From Stramonita haemastoma (Eukaryota; Mollusca; Gastropoda; Neogastropoda; Muricidae), in contig CM060326.1 in NCBI GenBank assembly GCA_030674155.1, forward strand, positions 25,906,957-25,946,956: 40,000 nt of DNA. Reading direction: 5' to 3'. Below are positions 11,514-24,415 of this stretch, piece after piece. The position numbers were made by a program, and so were the translations under genes. Under the pieces are notes generated by a model. The model did not search any database and had not been told where the DNA came from. It saw only the letters and a program-made list of their open reading frames with translations. Position 1 is the first letter of the stretch, and each line of letters starts with the position of its first letter.

Positions 11514-11596
<83 letters not shown>
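11514..11596. repeat. (CT)n microsatellite
   Basis: CT array with three TTC interruptions. Confidence 0.96.
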
Positions 11597-11597
<1 letters not shown>

Positions 11598-11714
11598 TTT
11601 CTGGTCTGTCTACTCCTCTACACCCCCCCTCCCCAGTCTGCTTTTTTCTAATGATCTCCCTTTTTCTATTCTGCCCATACCTATTTCTACACGTCATCTT
11701 CTAGTGTTCTCCAC

Positions 11715-11810
11715 TTGATAGAGCGAAGTCTGACAAAGAGTCTAAATGGATTCGGCCTCTGTCACCTGCTCGGAGAACGTGACATGTCCACACCAGCATG
11801 TGCAAACTTA
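11715..11810 (+). repeat. Dispersed repeat family I, copy 1
   Basis: Matches 24340-24410: GTCTGACAAAGAGT, AAATGG, CACCTGC, AGAACGTGAC and a C-rich end appear in the same order. Short and diverged. Confidence 0.5.
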
Positions 11811-11870
11811 GAATAGCACTCGGTATTTTCCACACGACACAGTTTTTCCTACTTGTCTGACTTCATTTAG

Positions 11871-11945
11871 GGGCGAGGTAGCTTCGTGGTTAGAGCATCA
11901 TACTGTGATTGGATGGTTATATAAAGTCCTGTTTAAAATCTTCTG
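11871..11945 (+). mobile_element. tRNA-like SINE head fragment
   Basis: GGCGAGGTAGCTTCGTGGTTA followed by GAGCATCATACTGTGATTGG resembles the D-arm and anticodon arm of a tRNA-derived SINE head (box A TAGCTTCGTGG). The box B region has decayed (AAGTCCTGTTTAAAATC). No functional tRNA can be folded from it. Confidence 0.45.
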
Positions 11946-12564
11946 CAGTTCATGATGGTATTATTTCAATCACATGAACATCTTTCAGATAACACCAACA
12001 ACCCAGGTCTCTCGTATGAAGGCACATGAAATATCTCGCTCACACATGAAAGCCCCAATTCACTTGGAAGCCATTTCCACGTCTCGTATGCAGCATGTAA
12101 CGTGGAGAGGACTGGAGTCCATCAGATGTAGGTTATACACAAGTAAAATACTAGTGATGTCATAATCAGCGTGCATTGGTTCAGGTAAGTACAGTCACGG
12201 GCTTTCATAAAATACCATGTTATTTGAGGCCTTTAGAAATTTATTAGTTCATGAGTTGTCTGCAACTAAAAAGGCAATGCATTGCAGTCTGTATATTTTA
12301 ATAGCACGTCGAAAATCTTTCATCTATTTTTTTAATTACATAAATTGTGTGCTATCGTTTCTAGAATATCTGTTTACATGCCCTAACTCCAATGTTTTTT
12401 CCATTTTTTCCCGCTTTTTCCTCAACCCCCTGAGGAGTGGTTGGGGCACTGCACTTAGTTGATCAGGGCTTGTCTCTCTGGCAAGTTGAACCGGTACAGT
12501 CCACCCTTCTCTACGTACAAGTTGCCGCACATAAAAACAAACCTTGTGTTTTTTCTAAAATGGT

Positions 12565-12745
12565 ACAGGATCAGTTTGCCTTCAGGCTTTCCTGGAAAAA
12601 CAGCTGCGCATTAATGTTGTTACAAAACTGCCAATTCTAGAACGGAAGACAGCAGTGAGAGATGCCGTGAAGGGAAAGCTACCTTCAGGCATTGAACTGA
12701 CAATGAGATTACCCTGCACTGGAGGGGCGGAAGTGAAGTTATAAA
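12565..12745 (+). repeat. Dispersed repeat family F, copy 2
   Basis: Partner of 4320-4545. TTTGCCTTCAGGC (12578-12590), CAGCTGC, TTGTTA and ACTGACAATGAGATTA are the clearest shared blocks. Confidence 0.55.
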
Positions 12746-12779
12746 TTTGAGATTTCTGTCGTAATTTCCAGAGAATCAG

Positions 12780-12837
12780 ACGCGAGAAGAAGAAGAAGAA
12801 AGAAGAAGAAGAAGAGAAGAGAGAAGAAGAAGAGAGA

Positions 12838-12921
<84 letters not shown>
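12780..12921. repeat. GAA units then (GA)n
   Basis: AGAAGAAG units (12785-12838) grade into about 41 uninterrupted GA units. Confidence 0.96.
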
Positions 12922-12926
<5 letters not shown>

Positions 12927-13477
12927 CTCTGAACTGAACTCTGAACGGGATGAATGTACATAGTCGTTTGGTCACAATTCGTACAGCGAGCAGGGCAAAA
13001 AGGCAAGCGAGGGAAACGAGACGCAAAAAAGATCATCATTGGCAGCTCTCCTGGTTGTATCACACCAAGTACATCATTCAAATAAACAAACTATAAGACA
13101 AAAAACCTTGAAAATAAAACACGAAGTCAGTGAATATGAAATAATCAGAGAACGGCATATCAAGCAGCCACAACGACTTATATTGGCAACAAGAGTACAA
13201 ACAACGGTATAATTACAAAGTGCTGTCTTTTGTCTGTTGATAGCATGATGAACAAGCCCGGAGAGAATATGTCTGGAATTTACATTTGTTCCTTCAGAGT
13301 CAAGTCAAGTCAAAAACACTGTAATTATCCCTGAAGGGCAATTACAATACTAACATGCATATTGATACGAATAATAATCAAACGACACAATATAGCAACA
13401 TTTCCAATTTGTTCAAATATTATAGGCTTCAAATAAAAATATCACAAACTCGCACACTCGTACGCGCACACAGGTGC

Positions 13478-13501
13478 ACACACACACACACACACACACA
13501 C

Positions 13502-13571
<70 letters not shown>

Positions 13572-13625
13572 CCACAACAACACACACCACAACAAGCACA
13601 CACACATACACACAACACAGTATGT
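13478..13625. repeat. (CA)n array
   Basis: CA dinucleotides with one AACA break at 13501 and CACAACA variants at the 3' side. Confidence 0.96.
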
Positions 13626-13703
13626 ACACAATGTTATTTAAACAATTGACTAGAAAAGACATATAGCCACTATTGTTTATGCATGTACACACGCACTAGT
13701 ACA

Positions 13704-13943
<240 letters not shown>

Positions 13944-13945
13944 AT

Positions 13946-15965
<2,020 letters not shown>

Positions 15966-16177
15966 TTCTGGCTTATTTTCTGTCTATCCAATTCATTCTC
16001 CCGCCTTGCTTCAAATGGATCTGAGGCAAAATTCATGAAGCTTTTAAAGAGCTGTCCTGGTCGAAATATGTCGGCTGAGGCCAACGGGGAGATCTCCTGC
16101 AGAGTGACAAGCACAAGAGAAGACCAGTCACTGCACATTTGGCCATGCAAACAAAATTAGAAATACATAATTTTGAA

Positions 16178-16292
16178 TTGCATTATATTGTTCTGTGTTG
16201 TATTGTATGTATAATGTTGCACTATATTGCATTTTCTGATATTGTTTGTGCTCTATTGTATGTATTGCGTTGTACTGCATTAGGCTGCACAT
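16178..16292. repeat. Cryptic TATTG/TATGTA-rich repeat
   Basis: Imperfect copies of a TRTTGTA-like unit (TATTGTATGTA, TATTGCATT, TATTGTATGTATTGCG). The minus-strand Gln-Tyr-Asn-rich open frame is its translation. Confidence 0.6.
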
Positions 16293-16614
16293 TAATAGAT
16301 CAGATACAACAAACATATCTGCATAAGATTTGGGCTGCCTTTCCCAAGGAAACCATGCTACCGCCAATAGTATACGTAAAACCTCCAATGCACTTTTCTA
16401 TGCAATCTACCTTTTAGGGAGGTAAAACTGGATAATACATCTGAACATTATCATCCACATTATGGTTACGATAGTTGGTATCGTTGAAATTACGCAACAA
16501 ACACTGTGACAATCTGTGTATCTCGAGGCTGATTGAAACCAGGCTACATTAATATGTAGGAATCGAATCAGACAGTTTAGTTAAGGTGTCTCAAAAATTG
16601 GTGCACCTCCATAA

Positions 16615-17010
16615 CATCACAGCCACCATTTTCCTATTTGCCATTGGTTATCATTTATTAAAAACTAATCACCTCTGATTCTATGACCCATGGTACTATA
16701 GTTCCATGGTGACGTCCCTAAGTTTTGTCATGCCAGAGGTAAGATATCCAAGCCTAAGATGTTAGACAAGATTATCGCAGAGACTATATTATGGTCGCCA
16801 CCCAAAGTGGGCGTGTCAGTCTGTCCGGCTCTGGAACTAAGCCGATATTGCTATCAGCAGTGTTTACTTAGTGGCGTCCTGTGTAGGTTAGCTCAGAACT
16901 GGCATCATTCAACACCACAGCAGGGGCGCCAGCAGCTGAACAGGGTCCAAGGGGATCAGAGATTAATACGTTTGCCGTGGATTTCGACTCTGAGGATAAG
17001 ACATGTCCAG
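16615..17010 (+). repeat. Dispersed repeat family D, copy 3 (second half)
   Basis: Collinear with 10265-10670. Shared blocks are TTATCATT, CCTCTGATTC, CATGGTGAC, GTTAGCT-AGAAC, CACCACA, CAGCAG and ACT-TGAGGAT-GACAT. Confidence 0.6.
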
Positions 17011-17209
17011 GTTTGGTATGGATGGGGAGGAAATATCGGAATAATGAGCATGGGAACAGTAGGACAAGTCAGTAAATAAAAAAAACCTTTTTTTTTCAAA
17101 CTTTTGCAACAAGTGAAACTTTTCAAAGTAGACAAACTTGTAAGATTCAACTTGCAAAAAGGATACTATACTCAGGAATGACAAAACGAGAGAGAAAACG
17201 CAGGACATC

Positions 17210-17385
17210 AGTAACATGCATGCACTCCATATAGTGCTAATGCTCTCTTTACAGTCTGGAGCGTTGTAGCAATCTCAGCTTACCGTAATCCGGCCAGCTT
17301 TATGACAGTGCAAAGCACAGATTGTGCACTTCAACGAGAACTTAATATCTTTCAAACTTGTGCATGCAGACATTTAAAGGAAAGT
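17210..17385 (+). repeat. Dispersed repeat family H, copy 2
   Basis: Partner of 6705-6915; see that entry for the shared blocks. It begins about 200 bp after family D copy 3, but family D at 9945 is not followed by H, so D and H are separate. Confidence 0.5.
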
Positions 17386-17884
17386 TGAGCCAGGAAAAAC
17401 AATTTTAGTCCCACATTTAAAAAAGGCAAAACATTAGAACAACAAACTTGCAACAGAAAAGAAGCAAATGCTCATGTTCTCCGCCACTCCTGTTAAAATG
17501 TGGATGAAAAATAAAGTAACAGAATTAAAATCCAAAAGTAAACAAACCAAACAAAACAAGCAAGCAAGCAAATAACCATAGAAAACCAAATGAATTTGCA
17601 CGAAAAGAGCTAGGAAAGCGTACTGCTTGTTGTTTGTTTTGTGAGTGTTTTTCTTCTTCCCATTTTTGTGAAAAATTGATAGTGGATAGAATGATGCTGT
17701 TATTGTGTGTCTCTTGATTAAAGCTATTGTCTTTCTTTTTTTTTCCGTATACAATAGTGAGGAGCGATACTTCTGATTGTTCAAGCTCTTGCTGTTGTCT
17801 TCTACTCATTTATTTGTGATTTCCCTTTGTTGTTAAGAGCTATTCATTTTGCATAGACTATTTTCTTCCCAATGGCCTTTTTCA
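17386..17884. other. No gene seen
   Basis: AT-rich sequence with A-runs and T-runs. Short minus-strand frames lack any recognisable domain. Confidence 0.5.
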
Positions 17885-17955
17885 TTGCGCGCGCGTGCGT
17901 GCGTGCGTGCGTGCGTGTGTGCGTGTGCGTGCGTGTGCGTGCGTGTGTGTGTGTT
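17885..17955. repeat. (GCGT)n alternating purine-pyrimidine tract
   Basis: GCGCGCG followed by GCGT, GTGC and GTGT units; about 70 bp of strict purine-pyrimidine alternation and a Z-DNA candidate. Confidence 0.9.
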
Positions 17956-18246
17956 TTTGTTGTTGTGGTTGTATTTGTTGTTGTTTTCTTTTTGGCTGGA
18001 GTATATTTCTTGCTACTGTTTTCAGCGTAGCCAGTGTACGAATTGTTACGATGAAAAAGATCCCTGCGCTTATTTGTTTTGCTGGTCAACAGACTGGTTT
18101 AAAGTTTTGATAGTGCCACTGCCACTGCCGCTGCTTCTCTTACTTCTTACTTTAATATTCGTTGGTTTTTCTCTTTCCAAGAATTTAATTTGCTTCCAGT
18201 CACCTTATGGAAAATCAAGGGCTGTTGAATTTACTGAAGATAATGT

Positions 18247-18413
18247 ATTCTTTCTTTCTTTTTTCCTTCTTTCGTACTTTCTTCCTTCTGTTTATTTCTT
18301 TCTTTCTTTCTTTCTTGCTTTCTTTCTCTCTTTTTTCTTTTTTCTTCCGTCCTTATTTCCTTCTTCTCTTTTTCCTTTCTGTTTTCCTTCCTTCTTTCTT
18401 TCCTTCTTTCCTA
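18247..18413. repeat. TTTC-rich polypyrimidine tract
   Basis: TTCTTTCTTTC and CTTCC units with few purines on the plus strand. Phe-Leu-Ser open frames come from it. Confidence 0.88.
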
Positions 18414-18589
18414 CAACAGCATCAAGATCTAAAAAGCAATCATATGGAAGACTTATTTACTATTAATTGCTTATTTTTTGATTAAATATTCTTTTATTAT
18501 CAACCGGAGAAAGAAATGTAAGTAGCTGTATAACACAAGAGCTGAATAACAGCCAGCTTTCATAGACTACCATTTTGACAGTGCCGCGG

Positions 18590-18740
18590 TTCTATGGACA
18601 CAAGCACTCACTGAGGGCATTGAAGTTGACGGATGATACTGTCAGAAAATCGGATGCAGGACATTTTTCATCCGCTGACTGATCATTGACTTGTTCACCT
18701 TGTGATACTCCCAAGGAACAGGTATGGATCAGAGGAGCTG
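18590..18740 (+). repeat. Dispersed repeat family G, copy 2
   Basis: Partner of 8630-8770, same orientation. ACACAAGCACT, GATGATACTGTCAG and GGACATTTTTC are the clearest blocks. Confidence 0.55.
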
Positions 18741-19164
18741 AACACAGTATTTGTCAAACAGCTTGTGGGGATAAAAACGACGGTACCTACGTTACATGCA
18801 CAAGTTCGCATTAGATGGTTTGGAAACCAACAGGAGGAGTTTGTAGATTATTACCTTTGGATAAATCCAAGAAAAAGCAACAAGGACACAGCAAAACAAA
18901 TTGCAATTATCATCGAAATCAAGTGAATGACCTCTCTTTACCGATCTCTGGACTTTTTGTGTCCTACCTTTTTTCTGTATTCGATATTTCCTTTCTAATT
19001 CTATCTTTTATTGTAGAACGTCTATTCAGATTCGTTGAAAATTTACTTGTTTCATTATGCTCTAAAACATATATCAAAAGGACATGACAAAAGCCCCGTT
19101 TCTGATATAGTGTTATAAAAAATAAATGAATAAAGCAAATGTAAAGAAAAGAGATTTATTTGGT
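18741..19164. other. No gene seen
   Basis: Short open frames without a recognisable domain lie upstream of the LINE breakpoint. Confidence 0.5.
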
Positions 19165-20390
19165 AAACTAAAGCCTCAAGCTGAGGAGATCATCAAAGAA
19201 GAGCAAGCAGAATTCAGAGCAGGACGGAGCACAACCGAACAAGTTTTCAATCTTAGAATACTCTGTCAGGAATACTTGCAACACCAACAAGATCTTTACT
19301 GCGTCTTTGTGGACTTTAAAAAGGCGTTCGACAGTGTCTGGCATGCAGCTCTGTGGGAAACCATGAGGTTGTATAACATCAATGCCAACCTGATCAGAAT
19401 CACATAATGCCTGTATAACAAGGCACCCAGCGCAGTCTACTATAACAACAACATAGGAGATTGGTTCCGGACCACAATTGGAGTACGCCAAGGATGCCTG
19501 CTCTCTCCCACCCTCTTCAACGTCTTCTTAGAAAGAATAATGGTTGATGCACTTGAAAATCATGAGGGAACAGTCAGCATTGGAGGCAGGACAATCACAC
19601 CCTTTTGCCGATGACATCGACGGCCTAGCCGGAGAAGAACAAGAGCTTGTCACTTTGATAAAGCCTCATCAGTATATGGCATGCAGATTAGGGCAGAGAA
19701 AACTCAGCTGATGACAAATAGTGCCAATGGCATTAGCAATGACATAATTATAGATGGTAAGAAAATTGGGACCGTCTTCAAAATATCTGGGAGCGATAGT
19801 ATCAGATGAAGGATGAAAACCTGAAATTCTCTCCAGGATAGCCCAGACCACAGCTGCAATGACCAAACTTAAAGTCCTCTGAAATGATAAGAACATACCC
19901 ATCAGCTTCAAGATCAGACTGATGCATTCCCTGATCATGTCCATATTTTTGTACGCATGTGAAACATGGACCATAACAGCAGACATTGAAAGAAGGATAC
20001 AGGCAATGGAGATGAGATGCTTTCGCAAACTCCTTGGCATTTCATACAGAGATCACATCACTAATGAAGAAGTGAAAACTAGAATAAATAATGCATCGGT
20101 CCATATGAAGTGCTCATAACTACAGTGAAAAAACGCAAGGTAAAGTGGTCACACGATCATCTGGACTGGCCAAGACAGTCTTACAGGGAACAGTAAGGGG
20201 AGGGAGACGAAGAGGCAGACAGAGGAAACGATGGAATAAGTACATCAGAGAGTGGACAGGCCCTTGGTGGGAACGACCTACATATGGAGGGCGGAGGACA
20301 GTGGGAAGTGGAGGGAGCTGGTTGCAAAATTTTCAGTTGTGCCCCACGGTCCACAGGACTACAGGACAGGTGAAGGTGGTGTATCATTGA
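19165..20390 (+). pseudogene. LINE reverse transcriptase remnant, RTE-like
   Basis: A 5'-truncated non-LTR retrotransposon on the plus strand. It opens inside the reverse transcriptase (LKPQAEEIIKEEQAEF, about 19165-19215) and continues with FRAGRSTTEQ, VFVDFKKAFDSVWH (19300-19344, motif A), IGVRQGCLLSPTLFN (19477-19521), a shifted-frame FADDIDGL (19604-19627, catalytic motif), AEKTQLMTN, and an ETWTITADIERRIQAMEMRC segment around 19960-20020. The end has RSSGLAKTVLQGTVRGGRRRG (20158-20215), RQRKRWN and a WRELV-like end near 20320. Stop codons (for example TAA at 19405) and several frameshifts inactivate it. I recognise this arrangement from abundant RTE-type elements in invertebrates. The clade is from memory; the reverse transcriptase identity is certain. 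Unlike the other LINEs here it has no (CT)n at its 5' edge. Confidence 0.88.
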
Positions 20391-20551
20391 TTGAATTCTT
20401 TATTTGATAGTTTGTTAATCTTAGGGAAAGTATGATCTGTAACCATATTTGTTTCCTTGACTCTGTCTGTTGTTACCCCCGCTTCTATCAGGCGTTGCAA
20501 CCCGATAGATGGGATGGATGCTCACCTCTCCCACCCCTACCGATTTCCCTT

Positions 20552-20850
20552 CACTCCCCTCTCCTCTTGCCCTTCACTCCCCTCTCCTCTTTCCATTCAC
20601 TCCCCTCTCCTCTTTCCATTCACTCCCCTCTCCTCTTTCCATTCACTCCCCTCATCCTCTTTCCATTCACTCCCCTCTCCTCTTTCCATTCACATCCCCT
20701 CTCCTCTTTCCATTCACTCCCCTTTCCTCTTTCCATTCACTCCCCTTTCCTCTTCCATTCACTCCCCTTTCCTCTTTCCATTCACTCCCCTTTCCTCTTT
20801 CCATTCACTCCCTTTCCTCTTTCCATTCACTCCCCTTTCCTCTTTCCATT
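20552..20850. repeat. 23-bp minisatellite, 13 units
   Basis: The unit is CACTCCCCTCTCCTCTTTCC plus ATT. The first half of the array uses CCCCTCTCC; units from about 20720 on use CCCCTTTCC. A few units have one-base indels. The plus strand has almost no G. Because 23 is not a multiple of 3, all three plus frames read through the array, giving three overlapping Ser/Pro/Phe/His-rich open frames that are not genes. Confidence 0.95.
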
Positions 20851-21165
20851 CCACAGATAACATAGCTCTAGTGTGACTTGGCAGACATAAAGAATAAATT
20901 CGTACACGCAAGCTCAACAAGCATTGTGTAAATACCCAGTAGAGATAAGTCTATCATACATGTGAGGAAATGATCCTGTTATGAATTTAAATGCAAAGAA
21001 TTGTTAGTCCCCTCCACACAAAGAAAAAATTCTTTATATCACCGCTTTTTAGACGGCACTCACTACATAAGTGGTTGTGTATCTTAACAAAATTAATGTA
21101 GGCTCTTGCATGAATCACAACTGTTAGTATTTTTAGAATACATTTAAGTTTCAGAGTAAGAGGGA
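20851..21165. other. No gene seen
   Basis: AT-rich spacer between the minisatellite and the ACAAG run. Confidence 0.5.
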
Positions 21166-21490
21166 ACAAGACAAGACAAGACAAGACACGACCCGGGTTC
21201 AATTCCCGTTCGAGGGGATTTTTGCTCTGGAGTTAACATCAGTGCTGACTCCACTCCCCCTCAAAATCCTTCGGATGAGACTATAAACCGAGCCCCGTGT
21301 GCAAACGCACGCAGAACATCTTGCGCACACGTTAAATCGTTAAATCCTGTTATGCTTTTCGTAAGAGTAGGCCATCGTGTGCTGGTGGGAACAGGTGACA
21401 AGATTTACAAAACTGCATGCACACGGGAACTGGATTTAAAAAGCACACGAGTGATTATTCCATTATCCTCGATACAGAAAATAAAACAAA
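21166..21490 (+). mobile_element. SINE family C, copy 1, with most of its body
   Basis: Five ACAAG units (21166-21188) precede a tRNA box B, GGGTTCAATTCCC (21195-21207); box A is missing. The central motif CTTCGGATGAGACTATAAAC (21269-21288) is followed by GCCCCGTGTGCAAACGCACG, GCGCACACGTTAAATCG, GTAGGCCATCGTGTGCTGG and GACAAGATTTACA. The tail is GGAACTGGATTTAAAAAGCA (21426-21445) through ATTATCCTCG, shared with the elements at 1636, 9250 and 36061. The polymerase III promoter is incomplete, so this is a dead copy. Confidence 0.82.
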
Positions 21491-21514
21491 TGAATAAAAA
21501 ATGAATTTAAAAAT

Positions 21515-22021
21515 AAAGAGAGATACAGAGACAGAGAGACAGAGACAGAGAGACAAAGAGAGAGATGGAGAGAGGGACAGAGAGAGAGACGGGGGGGGGG
21601 GGAAGAAAGAGAGAGAACGGGGTAAGAGAAATAGAGATAGAGAGAGAGGCAAAGAGAGACAGGAAGTGAAGAGAGAGAGAGGGAGAGAGAGAGAAAGAGA
21701 GAGACAGAGAGAGAGAACCACAGAGCAGAGAAAAGGTAGAGGGAGATAGAGGGAAAAAGAGAGACAGAAAGAGAAAGAGCAGGAAAGAGAGACATAGACA
21801 GAGAGAGATATACAGAGAGAGAAGGACAGACCGACAAACAGACAGACAGACAGATCGAGAAGAGCCTGATAGAGTGACATCTTGACAGAGAGAGACACAG
21901 AGAGACACAGAGAGAGGGAGACAGAGAGATAGATAGAGACAGAGAGAGAGAGAGAGACAGAGAGAGAGAGACAGAGAGAGAGAAGAGAGAGACAGAGAGA
22001 GAGAGACAGGGAGAGAGAGAG
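21515..22021. repeat. Degenerate (GA)n/(GACA)n tract
   Basis: About 500 bp of GAGA, GACAGA and GAGATA units with a G12 run at 21591-21602. Many interruptions suggest an old array. The long Ser-Leu minus-strand frames are translations of it. Confidence 0.95.
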
Positions 22022-22489
22022 CCGACCAACCGAGTTTAGTGACACAAGAATCAGAACTCTTACCCACACTTGTATACCATCCTTTCAGTTGATCGATAGT
22101 TCATCGACACCAAAAAAACAAAATGTGTGGTTTTCCCCCACCTCCCCCCAGTATTTCCGCTTCAGGTGTCACTCTGTACAGACATATACAACAGGTGGTA
22201 GAACATCAGACTGTTACTTTATCTTCCTACATTGCCTGTTTTTTCATGTTAAGCTAGTGACTGGAGTCCACAACTCACCTGAGTATTTACTTTGAAAGAA
22301 GAAATATCATTGTCAAAGAATGAGACAAAGAATTATTTTTCTCTTTTTTGCGAGGCAGGTCAGTGGCCTTTTTCTATGCCTGGGTAGTCTAAAAAGTATG
22401 TGTTATGTACTTTTCATTGAGTACTCTGTAGTAGATTTTTTTTTTTAAAAGGGAAGAATTAATTTAAAATAGCTGTTTCCGACACAAAG
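22022..22489. other. No gene seen
   Basis: Mixed sequence; a T11 run near 22440. No coding frame or repeat match recognised. Confidence 0.5.
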
Positions 22490-22796
22490 CACACCCAGAA
22501 AAAAGTATAGTAGTAGGCACCCATCAGTCTTGGAAGACTATGGAGTTGCGCTCTAGTCTTTAGAGCGCAAAGCCTGGGCAAGTATGTATGGAGGGCAAGC
22601 TGTTACCCATGCAGCAGACCCCCCCTCTCCACGGCACTGGAATGATCCATTGCAAGGGCATTGACCGATACGAATGGTTCCAGTACCGTCGCAGGAGCCA
22701 CCAGAACGTTGCCATATACCTACAGCCCCGAGCCGCTCTGGGACTCCAACTCCCCGATTTTTCCTCAGGGATGGTGTCTAAACACGACACCTGTGT
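22490..22796 (+). repeat. Dispersed repeat K with two hairpins
   Basis: The segment TAGGCACCCATCAGTCTTGG to AAACACGACACCTGTGTG resembles a GC-rich dispersed repeat I recall from invertebrate sequence, but I cannot name it. AGTCTT-GG-AAGACT (22526-22539) and TTGCGCTCTA-GTCTT-TAGAGCGCAA (22546-22570) are perfect inverted repeats. Its 3' end meets the truncated end of SINE C copy 2 at about 22797, where both could share CTGTGTGCATGC. Confidence 0.55.
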
Positions 22797-23075
22797 GCAT
22801 GCTGGTTTGTTATAATTTTGTCATCTGCTCCTACCGGCACACGATGGCCTACTCTTCCGAAAGGTGGAACGGGGTTTTGACGTGTGCGCAAGATGTTCTG
22901 CGTGCATTCGCACACGGGGCCTCGGTTTCGAGTCTCATCCGAATGACTTTGACATTCAGTTCGATTTTTTCGTCAAACTGGGAAGAAAGGGCGAGGCTGG
23001 GTACGAACCAGAAACTCACGATTTACATATTGGCAGGCGAACGTCTTAACCATCCTGCCACCGTATACTCTGTCT
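22797..23075 (-). mobile_element. SINE family C, copy 2, with tRNA head
   Basis: On the minus strand the element starts with GGCAGGATGGTTAAGACG (box A, 23042-23059) and has CTGGTTCGTACCC (box B, 22999-23011). The central motif CATTCGGATGAGACTCGAAA and CCGAGGCCCCGTGTGCG follow, then the GCGCACACGTCAAAAC and GTAGGCCATCGTGTGCCGG blocks. The 3' tail common to other copies is missing because the element ends at repeat K. This copy supplies the head that the other C copies lack and defines family C as tRNA-derived. Confidence 0.82.
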
Positions 23076-23334
23076 AAAATACAATTGAACTCAACAATCA
23101 AGGAAAAAGAAAGAGAAATAAAGGCATACGGACAGCCTGGAAGAAACTAAGACGCCCCCTCCCCTCTTCCTAGGAGGATTTCAAGAGAAGAAAAAAGGAA
23201 ATAAAAAAACAAAAAGCAGGAAAATCCAAACTTGGTACGTACTATTTCTGCTTTTTTGTATGGTCGGCTGTTTGTTGCTTTTTATTACTTGATCTTCTTT
23301 TAAAAGTAGCCTCTTTTATGGAAAAGAGGAGCTT

Positions 23335-23399
23335 CACACACACCACACACACACACTACACACACACACACACACACACACACCACACACACACACACA

Positions 23400-23487
<88 letters not shown>
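23335..23487. repeat. (CA)n then (TA)n
   Basis: CA units with CACCA breaks (23335-23400) switch to a TA array (23402-23487) with one TT break at 23452. Confidence 0.96.
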
Positions 23488-23489
<2 letters not shown>

Positions 23490-23544
23490 TCGTCGCCGTC
23501 GACCACACAGGTTATGAGACACCTTTACCTTTGTACCTTAATAT

Positions 23545-23860
23545 CATGGGAAAGGGATATCTCAGTGGTCAGAGCACTCCCATTTCCCAAACTAAGGTTA
23601 AGCAGCATTGAACATGGTTACCCGGCGGATTGGTGACCATTTTCGCGCCTTGGCTTCAGTACGGTCCCACAGTTCACCCAGCTGTAAATGGGTACCTGCC
23701 CTCTTTAGGGACTGGAAAAGTATAGCAGCGAGGGAGAGGAGATGGGCGCCGCCCTTTATGTGCAGACCTCTAGAGAAGCTGACAACTTATAGCACTTTGA
23801 TTTAATTGCTCGACAAGATTCAGTGCTATAAAAATTCCATACATTATCATTATCCTTATA
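23545..23860 (+). mobile_element. SINE family E, tRNA-like plus 5S rRNA-like head
   Basis: GGGATATCTCAGTGGTCAGAG (23554-23574) is a tRNA-like box A. Right after it, 23594-23638 (AGGTTAAGCAGCATTGAACA, TGGTTA, GGCGGATTGGTGACC) follows the internal promoter region of 5S rRNA, where the family pattern is GTTAAGCA, then GGTTAGTA, then GGATGGGTGACC. The body includes AGTACGGTCCCACAGTTCAC and GCAGCGAGGGAGAGGAGATG. The tail, TAGCACTTTGATTTAATTG to CAGTGCTATAAAAATTCCAT and ATTATCATTAT, recurs at 26105-26165. No open frame. Composite polymerase III heads are known in SINEs; calling this one composite is my inference. Confidence 0.68.
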
Positions 23861-23869
23861 CACATCTGT

Positions 23870-23952
23870 CTATGTATGTATGTATGTATGTATGTATGTA
23901 TGTATGTATGTATGTATGTATGTATGTATGTATGTATGTATGTATGTATGTA

Positions 23953-24024
<72 letters not shown>

Positions 24025-24265
24025 CTCCCTTTTATGTCTTTCTGTCTTCTCTCTCTGTTCTCTGTCTCTCGCTGTCTCTCTGTCTTTTTGTCTCTCGGTC
24101 TCTGTCTCTTTCTGTTTCTGTGTCTCTGTGTCTGTCTCTGTGTCTGTTTCTGTGTCTGTGTCTGTGTCTGTTCTGTGTCTGTCTCTCTCTGTCTCTCTCT
24201 CTGTCTTTGTCTCTCTCTCTCTGTCTCTCTGTCTCTTCTTGTCTCTCTCTCTCTGTTCTCCTCCC
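23870..24265. repeat. (TATG)n, (CT)n and degenerate GTCT
   Basis: About 20 TATG units (23870-23952) change abruptly to CT (23955-24020), then to TGTCTC/TGTGTCTG variants to about 24265. Confidence 0.95.
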
Positions 24266-24334
24266 TCTCCTCGCCTTTCCTATTTGCCCACTTTTATCTG
24301 CAGACTTCATCTGCAGGCCTTTCTCAACTTGGCC

Positions 24335-24415
24335 ATGCAAACATCGTCTGACAAAGAGTTGAAATGGGTTTTGTTTCCGGCACCTGCCCCAAGAACGTGA
24401 CCAATGCACAGCACC
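24335..24415 (+). repeat. Dispersed repeat family I, copy 2
   Basis: Partner of 11715-11810: GTCTGACAAAGAGT, AAATGG, CACCTGC and AGAACGTGAC in order. A poly-C run follows. Confidence 0.5.

Noticed and set aside
20432..20876. Three overlapping Ser/Pro/Phe/His-rich frames of 118-142 codons
   Set aside because: A 23-bp repeat unit shifts frame each round, so all three frames stay open. This is an artefact of the minisatellite.
22925..22950. Hammerhead ribozyme-like core (GGATGAG, then CGAAAC) in SINE C, minus strand
   Set aside because: The required CTGATGA is CGGATGA here, stem II would have only one pair, and other copies have ATAAAC instead of GAAAC. The conserved feature is a TCGG-CCGA stem instead.
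22661..23077. A 138-codon plus-strand frame of ordinary composition
   Set aside because: It runs through repeat K and then antisense through SINE C, so it crosses two unrelated repeats. No domain is recognisable.
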